The notes under the pieces: model-generated
Database searches by the model: none
Seen by the model: the letters and a program-made list of their open reading frames with translations, nothing else
Told to the model about the DNA's origin: nothing
Part shown: positions 1 to 10,009 of the stretch, one piece after another
Layout: every line of letters starts with the position of its first letter
Numbering within the stretch: position 1 is the stretch's first letter
From: Typha latifolia
Taxonomy: Eukaryota; Streptophyta; Magnoliopsida; Poales; Typhaceae
DNA length: 64,000 bases
Direction: 5' to 3'
Assembly (NCBI GenBank): GCA_019914945.1
Contig: CM034108.1
Span: forward strand, 8,070,001-8,134,000
Position numbers and translations under genes: made by a program

Positions 1-163
1 GTTCGAATGCGTTTGTGAACGCGGTGTGAACTCAACAGCTTTTCTTCAATAATTTTACAATTCTTCAAACCAGAGATATTCTAGACTTGTATAAAGCTCA
101 TATACATGTAAAACTATACTTAGAATATTTTGTACACAATTGCCAACAATTAAAAACCTAACA
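1..163 (-). repeat. 3' LTR of copia S (partial, left edge of window)
   Basis: These bases match the end of the LTR at 8790-8952 closely, from the last GTTCGAATGC unit to the terminal ACCTAACA. The boundary is fixed by the adjacent polypurine tract at 164-175. Only the U3 start of the 3' LTR (minus strand) is visible. Confidence 0.9.
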
Positions 164-175
164 ATCTCCCCCTTT
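164..175 (-). other. Polypurine tract of copia S, with two further PPT-like blocks
   Basis: On the minus strand the sequence AAAGGGGGAGAT lies directly against the 3' LTR and would prime plus-strand synthesis. Similar AGGGGGAGAGT blocks lie at 454-463 and 511-525, inside the spacer between the last ORF and the LTR. Repeated PPT-like blocks in this position are a known Sirevirus trait. Confidence 0.8.
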
Positions 176-542
176 GGCAATTTGAGACAAAACATCTAGT
201 TTACAAGATATTATAAAGAATTCAAAATGAGCATTCAACAAGTCTAGTTCTTTTAGCACATCAATCCCTGCAAATAAAAATATACCAAACCAAGATCAAG
301 TGAAAATAACTTGAAATGAATAACAATCCAAACACAAGTTATCAAGCAAGCAGTTCACAAGTACTCAAGCAAATAAAGTTCACAGGTATTCATGCAAAGT
401 TATTATGAAGTAAACATAAACTAGTAAACTCTAATAAACTACTTCTATGCCAACTCTCCCCCTACACCAGTAAACTCCTAAACTTTAAACTCACGTCTAA
501 ACTTACACACACTCTCCCCCTTTTTGACACAAATGCCAAAGA

Positions 543-1592
543 CTAGGAACTCGGAGGGAACTGACGATGAAGAATTGACAACACGGAGTCGAGTACGGTC
601 CCCTGACAAGCTTGCTCAACTCGTAAATCATTCACGACCGAATGGAGATCCTGCACCTGAGTGCTAAGCTGATCGAAACAGTCAGAGGATAGTGGTAATT
701 CCCCCTCAATGTGAGATGAGTCATTGTCAGAGCTATCATAAGAAATGTCGAGGTGTGATGAACGTCCAGCGACGGAAGAGGACGGCTTGAGAGGAGACGA
801 CTGATCATGAGCTTGACTCCGCTTAAGAGTTATCCGATCCAATGGTTTTTGCAAAGTAAGGGATGGTTCCGAGACATCCACTCTCACCCCACTCTGAGTG
901 CACAAATTGGTAATAAATATGCCAAATGGCAACCCTTCACGGGGCATTTCTTTCTGTGCAGCTGTTAGAATGGAATCGTAGATCACCGCAGCCAAATCAA
1001 TAGAAACTCCCGACAACATCGCATGAAGGAGGAAAGCACGATCAGGACTAATACTGGAATGGCGAGTCTTAGGGGTGACGTTGTACAGACAAAGTAGGTG
1101 AAGCATGCGAGCCACTAATGTCAATTTTGCATGAGGTATCATGTTGCCCTTCCAACGTTCTCCTTTGATTAACACAGTACTAGCATATTCGTTGACATCA
1201 AGAAGTGGAGCAGACGATGGATACTGGAACTCACCATCAGGAAGTTGGAGTTTTGCACGAATAACATCGGAGTCTAAGTAGATCGAAACCCCACGGACAG
1301 TAGAACATATACAGCGTTATAAAACCGTGGCATTATTGAAAAATTCCCTAACCACTTCCACATATGCAGTCCCGCTCATCCGACACACGGATAATAATCC
1401 TCGCTCCATAAAGATCTGTTCGATCCCCAAGGCAGAAAAATTAGAAATGATCACGAGCCGTTCACAAATAACAGGACGAATGCTAAAATTGTGTTTGTAT
1501 CGCTCTGCAGCCGTAGATGTAGAAAACTTGGGAGCCGAAGTAGGTGAGGAAGGTGGCCTTGGTTTCTTAGAAACTGCAGCTTTTCTAGGCAT
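543..1592 (-). pseudogene. Envelope-position ORF of copia S (plant transposon-protein domain), frameshifted
   Basis: This is a protein-coding remnant between pol and the 3' LTR. The N-terminal part starts at an ATG near 1592 (MPRKAAVSKK, basic and Pro/Ser-rich) and contains a segment beginning ERYKHNF. After a frameshift in 1175-1317 it continues as a 210-residue frame with the motif WKGNMIPHAKLTLVARMLH and then LPFGIFITNLC. This resembles the domain often labelled putative plant transposon protein in Sirevirus 3' ORFs. The C-terminal third is Ser/Asp-rich with a short heptad-like tail. No signal peptide or membrane segment is evident. The function of this ORF is unknown, and calling it envelope-like is positional only. 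Confidence 0.7.
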
Positions 1593-1689
1593 TCTTGAGA
1601 AAGAAACAAGATGCAAGATTCAATACATGCCCAAGACAAAACAAAACGATAGCAAGAAATCCAAAAAATGTAAGAAATCATGAAGGCCC

Positions 1690-3290
1690 TAAATGAAATC
1701 CATCATCCACTTAAAAACATTAATATATCATGTTCAATCATACAAGAAACATCAAGATAGTAACTTTAACGTTATCAAAACTCGAAAACGCACGAAATCT
1801 ATCAAAATCAAGAGACTTAATTGAATAAAAAAATAGGAAAATTGATGGATGATCATACCTCGCAAAAGTGAAGAAAAACTAAGAGATTCGGCCGAAAGAC
1901 GCGAGATCCGGAGGAGAACTACCCTCTAAAAGGGTTTGTAGTGAGAAATTTGATGAAAAAGATCAAGATCTTGAAGATTTGAGAGGGAGAAAATGAAGGG
2001 TTTCTAGGGTTTGGAAGATGGAAGATGAAAACCCTTGGGTTCGAACGCAATATATAAAGAATCCTCGAGTGCATTCGAACGCACCAGTCTGCGCGTTCGA
2101 ACGCACCAGTCACCGCGTTCGAACTTAAGAATTTGCATTCGAACGCACCAGTCTGCGTGTTCGAACGCACTAGTCACGGCGTTCGAACTTAAGAATTTGC
2201 GTTCTAGAAAAATATTAAAAATCTTTTTAAATAAAAGGTCTAAGAAAAAAAATTAAAAATCTTTTTGGAGATGCACTTCTAGAAATTCAAAATAGATTCA
2301 AGACATAGAATATAACAATCGAATGAAATAAGTCATACACAGATCAATCAAATCATCAAAAGCATATTATAATCAATTCTAAGGCATCACTCAAAATTAA
2401 ATTAATCTTGATTGATCATAACAATATGCATATGCAAGATGAGCATAGATAACATGAAACATTCTTCTTAAATAAACTTTCCTATTTAAACAATGATACA
2501 ACACAGTAGTCAAATCGACTTACTATTCAAATATGCACTTTTCGACTTATTCTCCATAACAGAACAGAATTTTTCCCGTAATTTTTTTTTTATACATAAA
2601 CCATATAGGTGCAATGATGGCTTTCCCACATGAGTAGGTAGCCATTTTCTTGTAGTGCATATCAAACAATGTGCAAGAAGATATTCACATATATCAAATT
2701 ATTTTTTTATTTAATTTGTAAGCAATGTACTGAGTCAAACTGGACTCTAAACAAGATGGCTTTCACACTAACTCATTGTAGCCCTTTTCATTGATCTTTT
2801 ATGAACACATTTGTGATGACTAAGCATGAGGACAAACTGTGCAAATCAAAGTCAATAGTGAGCTATTTTAAAAAAAATTCATGATGTCATGCTCACTCAA
2901 GAATATACATACATTATGAGTGCATTAAATTTAGTTTAATTATCATAGAAGTCGAAAGAATGAATAAATCAGAAATGATACAATATACTACAAGATGACA
3001 AAATTGACTATAATAACTCATAATCAAAAGAAAAATCATATTTTTACGTCAAGAGTATATTATTGAACCTAGGAGTGCATCAATTTTTTTTATTTTTTTT
3101 TATGACAAACTCTCCTCGACAAATCTGAAACTAAAACCAAAGAGAAGAAAATTTCAGAGTAAAAGAAAACGTAAAAAGAAACGAAAAGAAATAATAAAAA
3201 AGGAACACGCAAACCGAAACATGTAAATCAAAACAAAAAAAAATCAATCCAAAGCACAAATCCCTAAAGAAGTACGAAGATACTCAAATC
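1690..3290. other. Non-coding spacer of copia S between ORF3 and pol
   Basis: AT-rich sequence without a supportable gene. Its only clear structure is the GTTCGAACGC-bearing 64-bp tandem pair at 2071-2198, annotated separately. From 2217 to 3290 I see only A/T runs and a poly-T stretch near 3090. Confidence 0.6.
2071..2215. repeat. Two 64-bp tandem repeats carrying the GTTCGAACGC motif
   Basis: Unit 1 is 2071-2134, unit 2 is 2135-2198, and a third starts at 2199. Each holds three GTTCGAA cores separated by CACCAGTCTGCG and CACCAGTCAC spacers and ends in TTAAGAATTTG. The same core palindrome fills the LTR array of this element, but this copy lies in the interior, outside either LTR. Confidence 0.85.
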
Positions 3291-3291
3291 T

Positions 3292-4500
3292 CTATAAATC
3301 CAAAGGTTTTGTAAATAGATCACCCAACTGTTTCTCTGTCTCAACATGTTCTAGTGCTATTGTTTTGTCTTCAGCTAACTCACGTATAAAATGATGTCGG
3401 ATATCAATATGTTTTGTACGCGAGTGTTGAACATGATTTTTCGATATATTAATAGCACTCATGTTGTCACAATAAAGCACCATAGTATCTTGTTCAATGT
3501 CGTGATCTTTAACTATCTGTTTCATCCATAGTAACTGAGAACAACAACTTCCCGCTGTAATGTACTCGGCCTCCGCAGTAGATAAAGATATCGAGTTTTG
3601 TTTCTTACTGTGCCAAGCAACAAGATTATTTCCAATATAAAAACATCCACCTGAGGTACTTTTTCTATCATCACATAAACCTGCCCAATTACAGTCTGTG
3701 TATCCAGATATGACAGCTCCCGAGTCATAAGTAAACAGATACCTAAATCAGCTGTGCCACCAACATATTTTATGATACGTTTCACAACAAACAAATGTGT
3801 CTCCTTAGGTTCAGACTGAAACTTAGCACACACACCGACACTAAATGAAATGTCTGGTCTACTAGCAGTTAAGTACAAAAGACTACCAATCATGCTCCTA
3901 TACTGTGTCTGATCAACACTTTTTCCTGAAATATCCTTACCTAGTTTGGTAGTTGTACCCATAGGAGTTCTAGCATGTTTTGCATTTTCTAAACCGAATT
4001 TAGTCACAAGATCCTTAGCATACTTGGTTTGAGCGATAAATATCCCTTTTTCCAATTGAGTAATTTGAAGTCCCAAAAAGAACTTCAACTCACCCATCAT
4101 GCTCATCTCAAAATGACTATGCATGAGATCTGCAAACTCCTTAGCTAACGATTGACTCATTGCCCCGAAAATAATGACATCCACATATATTTGTGCCACA
4201 ACTAAACTCTTGTTCGACCGTCTAATGAACAATGTCTTGTCCACTCGCCCTCGAGTGATCCCTGCATCCACTAAGAATGTGGTCAACTTTTCATACCAAG
4301 CTCTTGGAGCTTGTTTTAGCCCGTAGAGGGCCTTATTCAGTTTAAACACATGAGAAAGAAATTTTTGAGCTTCGAACCCTTTCGGTTGTTCCACATAAAC
4401 ATCTTCATTCAGAGTACCATTCAAGAAAGCACTTTTAACATCCATTTGAAACAATTTAAATTTTAAATGACAAGCAATAGCAAGCAGTATACGAATAGAC
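3292..4500 (-). pseudogene. pol: Copia S reverse transcriptase and RNase H (C-terminal pol)
   Basis: The RT portion shows the copia hallmarks QMDVKSAFLNG, LYGLKQAPRAWYEKL, FFLGLQI and RSMIGSLLYLTASRPDI. The active-site box reads YVDVIIF where copia RTs have YVDDIIF, so the second catalytic aspartate is lost. After a frameshift near 3700, RNase H resumes and ends with ...VLYCDNMSAINISKN, TKHIDIRHHFIRE and LGDLFTKPL, followed by a TAG at 3292. Upstream (4500-4900) the reading frame is broken by stops and indels. The enzyme would have copied element RNA into DNA; this copy cannot. Confidence 0.92.
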
Positions 4501-4959
4501 TCTAATCTAGCAACAGGAGCAAATGTCTCATCAAAATCATACCCTCAACCTGAGTATATCTCTGTGCTACTAGTCTAGCTTTATTTCGAACTATATTGTC
4601 ATGTTTATCAGTTTTATTCTTGTAAATCTATTTTGTTCCAATGACGTTCACATTTTTAGGTCTAGGAACTAAATACCAAACACCATTCCTAGCAAATTGC
4701 TCTAATTCCTCATGCATAGCATTAATCCAAGAATCGTCTAACAATGCTTCCTTCACATTTTTAGGTTCAAAAGAAAATGTATAACAAGTAAATGATACCT
4801 CACTTTGGATTTGTCATCTTGTCTTAATTGGTTCATTCACGTCTCCAATCACTTGTGACAGTGGATGATTTGTTTTCACTCTAGTAGATGGTTCTGGTAC
4901 ATTGTAGTCATCTTTGTTCATTTCAACTTATTCCTCGTCCTAATTCTCAATTTCTAGAT

Positions 4960-6147
4960 CAAGCTCCTTTCCTATTTCTTTGTCATATGCATCTTTTCAG
5001 ATTTCATAAGCAGTCATTTTTATACCTGGTCTTAGATAAACACGATTTATCACATGTACCGCTGTATTGACCGCCTCTGTCCAAAACCTTTGAGTAACCT
5101 TTTTAGCATGAAGCATAACCCTAGCCATTTCCGGCACAACTCGGTTCTTTCTTTCCATAATCCCGTTCTTTTGTGGAGTTATAGGAGCTGAAAATTCATG
5201 TTAAATACCAAGAGAATCGCAAAATATAGAAAATATTTCATTTTCAAATTCTCTACCATGATCAGAACAAATCCTAACTAGGGTAGTAGATTTTGTATTA
5301 TGCAATTTTAAGCATAGTGATTTAAAAACTTCAAAGGTTTCAGACTTCTCACATAGAAAGGCAACCCAGGTATATTTGGAGTAATCATCGACCATTAAGA
5401 ATATATAGCATTTATCTGCAAGACTTTCTATTTTTGTTGGACCCATCAAGTCCATGTGAACTAATTGAAGCACACGGTCGGTGGAAACTGCATTTACCTT
5501 ATTGTGTGAGATTCGAATTTATTTTTCAATTTGACACGAACCGCACACTCTTTTTGACATTTCTTTCATTTTAGGTATTTCTCTTACCACTTCTTGTTTG
5601 GAGAGAGTAAATAATTCATTTTGATTCACATGTCCAAGACGTTGATGCAAAAGATCTGCAATGTCGAAAGAGACACTGTTACATTTCAGTTTATGTGATG
5701 TTCCAACAACATAGCAATTATTAGATGTTCTAGATCCATAACATATAACATTACCATCATAATCTAGAATAGTACAATCATTTTTGGAGAATTTTACCTC
5801 ATAATTTTCATCACAAAATTGACTGATGCTCAGAAGATTTGCTTTCAAGCCCTTAACATAAAGAACATTTTCTAGAATAGGAACCCTCGGAGTACCTTTC
5901 CTTTACCTATTACCTTGGATGAATTACCATCTCTGAATGTCACAACTCCCCCTTCATATTTTTCGAGATTAGAAAATAACGACTTGTCACTCGACATATG
6001 ACTTGAACAACCACTGTCTAAATACCACAAATCAGAATTTAAAGCTTTCAAGGCTGTATGCACAACATAACATTTCAAATCATTTTTCTTGACCCATATA
6101 GCCTTTGTTTTCATCCCATAAATGAAAGGACCTCTAGACTTTTGCAA
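4960..6147 (-). pseudogene. pol: Copia S protease and integrase
   Basis: The aspartic protease site is WYLDSGCSSHM (5872-6147). It is followed by the GAG-pre-integrase zinc-binding region (5519-5848) with HQRLGHVN and CGSCQ, the HHCC finger. The integrase core has HMDLMGP and SDHGREF for the first two acidic residues and PQKNGIMERKNR for the glutamate (5135-5200). A stop just before the last block and frame changes at about 5500 and 5860 interrupt the polyprotein. The codon context is ordinary for this element. Confidence 0.9.
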
Positions 6148-7852
6148 AAATTTGCAATAAGGTCAATATGCCCTAGAATGCCGCAATGATAGCATGTCGG
6201 AACAAACCATTTTCTACTCACTTTTTGTCGAGGAATGTGACAAAAGTTTACCTTTGGTGCTGTTGAGGATTCACCAGTTTGTAGATTCAACTTTAGTTTA
6301 GAAGCATTCATCCAGGATTGCTTTGTAAATGCGGTTGATGACTTCAGATATTCTTCATTTTGTATACCTGCAGAAACGAAGACAGTTTTATTATTATTTG
6401 AATTACTAGTGTATCTAACACCATACCTGTCTTTTCTAGAGATCTGAGCCTTCAGATTCTCGTCAAGTTTGTTCTTCCCTTTAAGAAATGTCACTTCCTT
6501 ATGCAATCGCTCTTGTTTAATTTCATTAACCTTCATTTTATTTTTTGCATTGTCAAGTTGTTCAGAAAGGTCTTTGACACGTTCAAGTTCCAATTTGTAC
6601 TTCTCCTCAAATTGAATTCTTTCTGGTTCGATTACCTTGAGTCGTTGAAGTAGTCTAAGATTGCTTTTCTTGAGTTTAAACGACTCCAAGTACGGATCAT
6701 TATATGCCTTTTGAATTTCAGATTTATCTTTTTCAGCTGGTAACATATCCTGATCAACTGTACTATCAGTATCAACAACCGAATCAATATTAAGTAGAGA
6801 ATAGGCAAAAGCTACAAAGTTTTCTTCGTCTTTTCCAGAATCATCATCAGATTCATCTGAGTCATCCCAAGTAACTTTCATAGCTTTACCCTTCTTCTTA
6901 AGGCGATTAGGGCATTCTTGTGCTATGTGTCCAAAACCAGAATATTCAAAACATCGAACTTTATTCTCAGAATTCTTAATTTTCTGTTTGACACTATTGT
7001 TGCTCACACTTGTAATCGAACTCACAATATTCTTCTTTTTCACAAAGACTTTGCTTTTCTCAAGTTTTTCAACATTCAACTTGGCTTTCGAAAGAATTTA
7101 TTAAACTTTTTGATGAACATGGCCAATATCTCAACATCTAAATCATCTTCATCATCAGACTCTATATTTTGTTCAACTGTGGATAGGGCAATCCCTTTGA
7201 ACTTCCTCGGTCTCGAAAGGCTGGACTCAAATGTTTTTAGATTTCCTACCAATTGTTTAACTTTCATAGAATCGATGTCCTTACTTTCCTCAATAGTTGT
7301 AACTTTTGCTTGAAACCTTTTTGGAAGAGACCTAAGGATCGTACGGACAATTCTGTTTTCAGGAATTTTGTTTCCTAGGTTGAAACTGGAGTGGACTATA
7401 TCACTCAGCTTTGCATAGAACTCATCAAATGTCTCATTCTCCTCCATACGTAGAGTTTCAAAACTAGTAGTCAATTTCTGAAGTTTCGAAAGTTTTACAG
7501 TCATAGTTCCTTCGTGAGTAGTTTCTAAGATCATCCAAGCATTTTTTGCTATCTCACAAGTAGAAATTGTTCTAAATTCTTTCGAGGAAACACAACTAAA
7601 AATTGTATTTATTGCCTTGCTATTCTATTCAACTTTTTCATAATCTGTCCTATCCCATGACTCTAGCGGTTTTTCAGCAAGCTTATCCTCCACCATGTAC
7701 ATTGGTGGTCTCCAACCGTTCACAACGGCAAATCATACTCGTTCATCTGTAGACTTCAAGTAAGCTCTCATCCTAGCTTTCCAATATCCGTAATTTGATC
7801 CATCTAGGATAGGAGGTCTAATAGATGATGGTCCATCTCTATGAAAATCCAT
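6111..7852 (-). pseudogene. gag: Copia S gag with zinc knuckles, broken
   Basis: Starts at the ATG at 7852 (MDFHRDGPSS, then PPILDGSNYGYWKARM, typical of copia gag). The UBN2-type capsid region lies at 7076-7534 (ENETFDEFYAKL, LRSLPKRF). A zinc knuckle follows near 6950 but reads CFEYSGFGHIAQEC, so the second cysteine is replaced by tyrosine. A long Lys/Glu-rich segment with heptads (about 6480-6680) suggests a coiled coil, and a second partial knuckle CYHCGILGH lies near 6190. Two tryptophan codons have become stops (7733 and near 7625), and there is a frameshift near 7080. Confidence 0.88.
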
Positions 7853-7887
7853 GCCTATCTGATCTCTCTCAAAGGGTGAGAGAACCT

Positions 7888-7899
7888 GCTCTGATACCA
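7888..7899 (-). other. Primer binding site of copia S (tRNA-iMet)
   Basis: On the minus strand TGGTATCAGAGC lies two bases after the 5' LTR end (...TTTTTCA-AT-TGGTATC). It is complementary to the 3' end of initiator methionine tRNA, the usual primer of plant copia elements. Confidence 0.9.
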
Positions 7900-7901
7900 A
7901 T

Positions 7902-8952
7902 TGAAAAACCCCGAGACACAAGTATGTATCTAAATACAAGGCAATGATATCACTCATTCGCTTAAGTAAAAGTCCAAAGAAATATTAAGAACGAAAGCAA
8001 AGATGAATGCCAAGATTTTAACGTGGAAAAACCCAAACGGGAAAAAACCATGGATCCAAACTCGGATCAAAACTAATCACTATAATAGTAGCAGTTACAA
8101 GACTGACTCACAAAACAACCCGTCGATCCAAACGACTTTGTTCCTCTTAGTCTTGCTCGCTAGAACCCACGATTCACTGCTTGTCGTGATTGAAGTCCAA
8201 CCTCAGTAACCCTCGAGATTGATTTTGTAGATGAGTGGAACCTTGTTAGTTGATGAACCGATGTAGCCTCAAGAAGTCTCCTTTAATAATACTTCTTCAA
8301 CCGCCCTAGAGATAGGGCATGACAATCCTTATATATGATTTCCAAGATAGAGCCAAATCCAAGTCTTATCCGTACTCACGAAAGTCCAAGATTTTCAAAC
8401 TTCGTTGGTGCATTCGAACGCGGCCTAGGTGCGTTCGAACGACATGACTTGATCTCAGGTGCGTTCAAACGGCATGACTTGATCTCAGGTGCATTCGAAC
8501 GGGCCCAAGTGCGTTCGAATGCGACAACTTGAATTCTTCAGGTTGCGTTCGAATGCGTTTGTGAACGCAGCTCTCGGTCTGTGTGAATGCAAGTATCCAC
8601 ATTCGAACGCGTTTGTGAATGCAGCTCTCGGTCTGTGTGAACGCAATTACCCGCGTTCGAACGCGTTTGTGAACACAACTCTCGGTTTGTGTGAATGCAA
8701 GTACCCGCGTTCGAACGCGTTTGTGAACGCACCGGGTTCGAACGCGTTTGTGAACGCACCGGGTTCGAATGCGTTTGTGAACGCACCGGGTTCGAACGCA
8801 TTTGTTAACGCGGTGTGAACTCAATAGCTTTTCTCCAATAATTTTGCAATTCTTCAAACCAGAGATATTCTAGACTTGTATAAAGCTCATATACTTGTAA
8901 AACTACACTTAGAATATTTTGTACACAATTGCCAACAATTAAAAACCTAACA
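7902..8952 (-). repeat. 5' LTR of copia S (1051 bp)
   Basis: On the minus strand it begins TGTTAGG and ends TTTTTCA. Its right end matches 1-163. U3 contains a large GAACGC-type array (8410-8817). A TATA box (TATATAAGG) lies at 8327-8335 on the minus strand, just downstream of the array. The transcribed part includes the conserved block around 8018-8060. Confidence 0.9.
8410..8817. repeat. GTTCGAACGC array in the U3 of copia S
   Basis: An irregular array of the palindrome GCGTTCGAACGC and half-sites (GTGAACGC, GCGTTTG) with short spacers such as CTCGGTCTGTGTG. Near its right end, units of about 26 bp recur in tandem (GGGTTCGAACGCGTTTGTG). Variants GCATTCGAACGC and GTTCGAATGC are single C-to-T changes at CpG. 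Several apparent ORFs across it are by-products of the repeat. Confidence 0.9.
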
Positions 8953-8984
8953 GATTATAATTTAGAATTGACAACTTAATCAAT

Positions 8985-9411
8985 ATTATTATATATTACT
9001 CATTCAAATGAGCTCCTATTTCTTTCACACCCGAACGAGCTATATGTCAAATTAAGAATCTTAACTGTCATGTTTTTCAGGTGAGGGGTGCCAGCTCCAT
9101 ATACACTCCACCAATGAGCTAATAACCATATAAATTAGAAAGTAACTTAGTAATGTATTAACATACAAATTAGAAAGACATGTTTTATTATATATGTTAA
9201 AATATTAATATAATTGTGTTGAATTCATCATTATTAACTTCTCTTGCCAGTCTTGCTAGTGGTCTCCCAAAAATTTCAATAGCATCCTTAGATGCTTTCA
9301 TCTCCACATTTGTAATGTGCATTTGAATGGACAAATCTGGATAGAATTTCTCAACACAACTAAGAACACCCTCCATTACATTTACATCACTCTCAATTTT
9401 TATTACAATCT
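8985..9411 (-). pseudogene. hAT transposase C-terminus with hATC dimerisation segment
   Basis: Just before the gypsy insertion the minus strand encodes LSCVEKFYPDLSIQ and AIEIFGRPLARLA. About 120 bases later (near 9119-9238, which has GT and AG at its ends and may be an intron) comes HWWSVYGAGTPHLK followed by LTYSSFGCERNRSSFE, the conserved hATC signature. The frame across the possible intron does not join cleanly, so a mutation is also possible. hATC dimerises the transposase. Confidence 0.8.
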
Positions 9412-9519
9412 TGATACGATTCGGACTTCATCGATGTCATCTCGAGCATGGATTCACTTTAGGAGTGTTTTTATTTCATGTTTTAGTGTTTAGTTTCCAT
9501 TAAAATAAGTTTTCTGTAA

Positions 9520-9760
9520 GTCGCGTTCGAACGAGGGTGGAGTGAGTTCGAACGCGGTTTGTGAACGGGGTTGTGAACGTGGTGAAGAGAATGTACTATG
9601 CGTTCGAACGCGGTGCGTTCGAACGCATTGTGAACGCCTGCATCGCGTTCGCAAATTCCGACAGACGCGTTCGAACGCCTGCATCGCGTTCGCAAATCCA
9701 GAAGAGCGAACTCGGTGCGTTCGAACGCGGTCGGGCGAGTTCGAATGCGGTCGACGAAAA
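9520..9760. repeat. GAACGC/GTTCGAACGC array in A1 5' LTR
   Basis: At least four full GCGTTCGAACGC or near-full palindromes, interspersed with half-sites (GTGAACG, GCGTTCGCAAAT). It lies immediately upstream of the TATA box. Confidence 0.88.
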
Positions 9761-9797
9761 TTGTGTTTTTAGGGTTAATTTGAGTTGTTGGTTAGCC

Positions 9798-9805
9798 TAT
9801 AAAAG
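9798..9805 (+). promoter_or_regulatory. TATA box of A1 5' LTR
   Basis: GCCTATAAAAGG lies downstream of the array and is conserved at 13777-13784 (3' LTR), 20773-20780 and 24088-24095 (gypsy B LTRs). It is the likely Pol II promoter of the family. Confidence 0.75.
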
Positions 9806-9971
9806 GATGTGGTAGGCAACCAAATTGATTATTGATTATTGAGATTGAGTTTTGCCTTGCCTTCTTCGTCTTCTTCGCTCCCGTTCTCTCAATCCCCGGC
9901 GACGCCACCATTCCTCGGACAAGAATTGAAAGAGATCAACCCTTTACCAAAAAGGCGTGATCGTACCAATC

Positions 9972-9984
9972 TGGTATCAGAGCC
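9972..9984 (+). other. Primer binding site of gypsy A1
   Basis: TGGTATCAGAGCC lies three bases after the LTR end. It is complementary to initiator methionine tRNA. Confidence 0.9.
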
Positions 9985-10009
9985 ACCATTCCTCAGAGAA
10001 GCGCTTCCA

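Larger units (their letters stand above)
1..8952 (-). mobile_element. Sirevirus-like Ty1/copia element S (left LTR runs off the window)
   Basis: A long copia retrotransposon is read on the minus strand. Order from its 5' end: 5' LTR (7902-8952), PBS (7888-7899), gag with zinc knuckle, protease, integrase, RT, RNase H, a non-coding stretch, an extra ORF in the envelope position, polypurine tracts, then the 3' LTR, of which only the last 163 bases are inside the window. The gag-protease-integrase-RT order is diagnostic of copia. The extra 3' ORF, several PPT-like blocks and long interior (about 7.7 kb) fit the Sirevirus/Maximus lineage. Coding parts carry several stops and frameshifts, so the copy is defective. 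It appears inserted at the edge of a hAT transposon. The TSD cannot be checked because the left end is missing. Confidence 0.9.
9412..9968 (+). repeat. 5' LTR of gypsy A1 (557 bp, internally deleted)
   Basis: Begins TGATACGATTCGG and contains a GAACGC array (about 9520-9760) and a TATA box (TATAAAAG, 9798-9805). About 384 bp present in the 3' LTR is missing. In its place stands GCCACCATTCCTCGGACAAG, which matches the leader just after the PBS rather than any LTR sequence. Confidence 0.9.

Noticed and set aside
4888..5070. Plus-strand ORF inside copia integrase
   Set aside because: It lies opposite the integrase, whose motifs are clear on the minus strand.
6918..7313. 131-residue plus-strand ORF opposite copia gag
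   Set aside because: Shadow of the gag frame. It has no motif of its own.
8700..8800. Possible tRNA genes, because GTTCGAA resembles the T-loop
   Set aside because: No A box, anticodon arm or acceptor stem could be matched around any unit.
8538..8801. CRISPR-like array in copia LTR
   Set aside because: Spacing and spacers are irregular, the units share half-sites, and the setting is a plant LTR.
8465..8857. Several ORFs across the GTTCGAACGC array (Arg/Cys/Val-rich peptides)
   Set aside because: All frames across a short GC-rich repeat stay open by composition. The peptides simply echo the repeat unit and differ between LTR copies.
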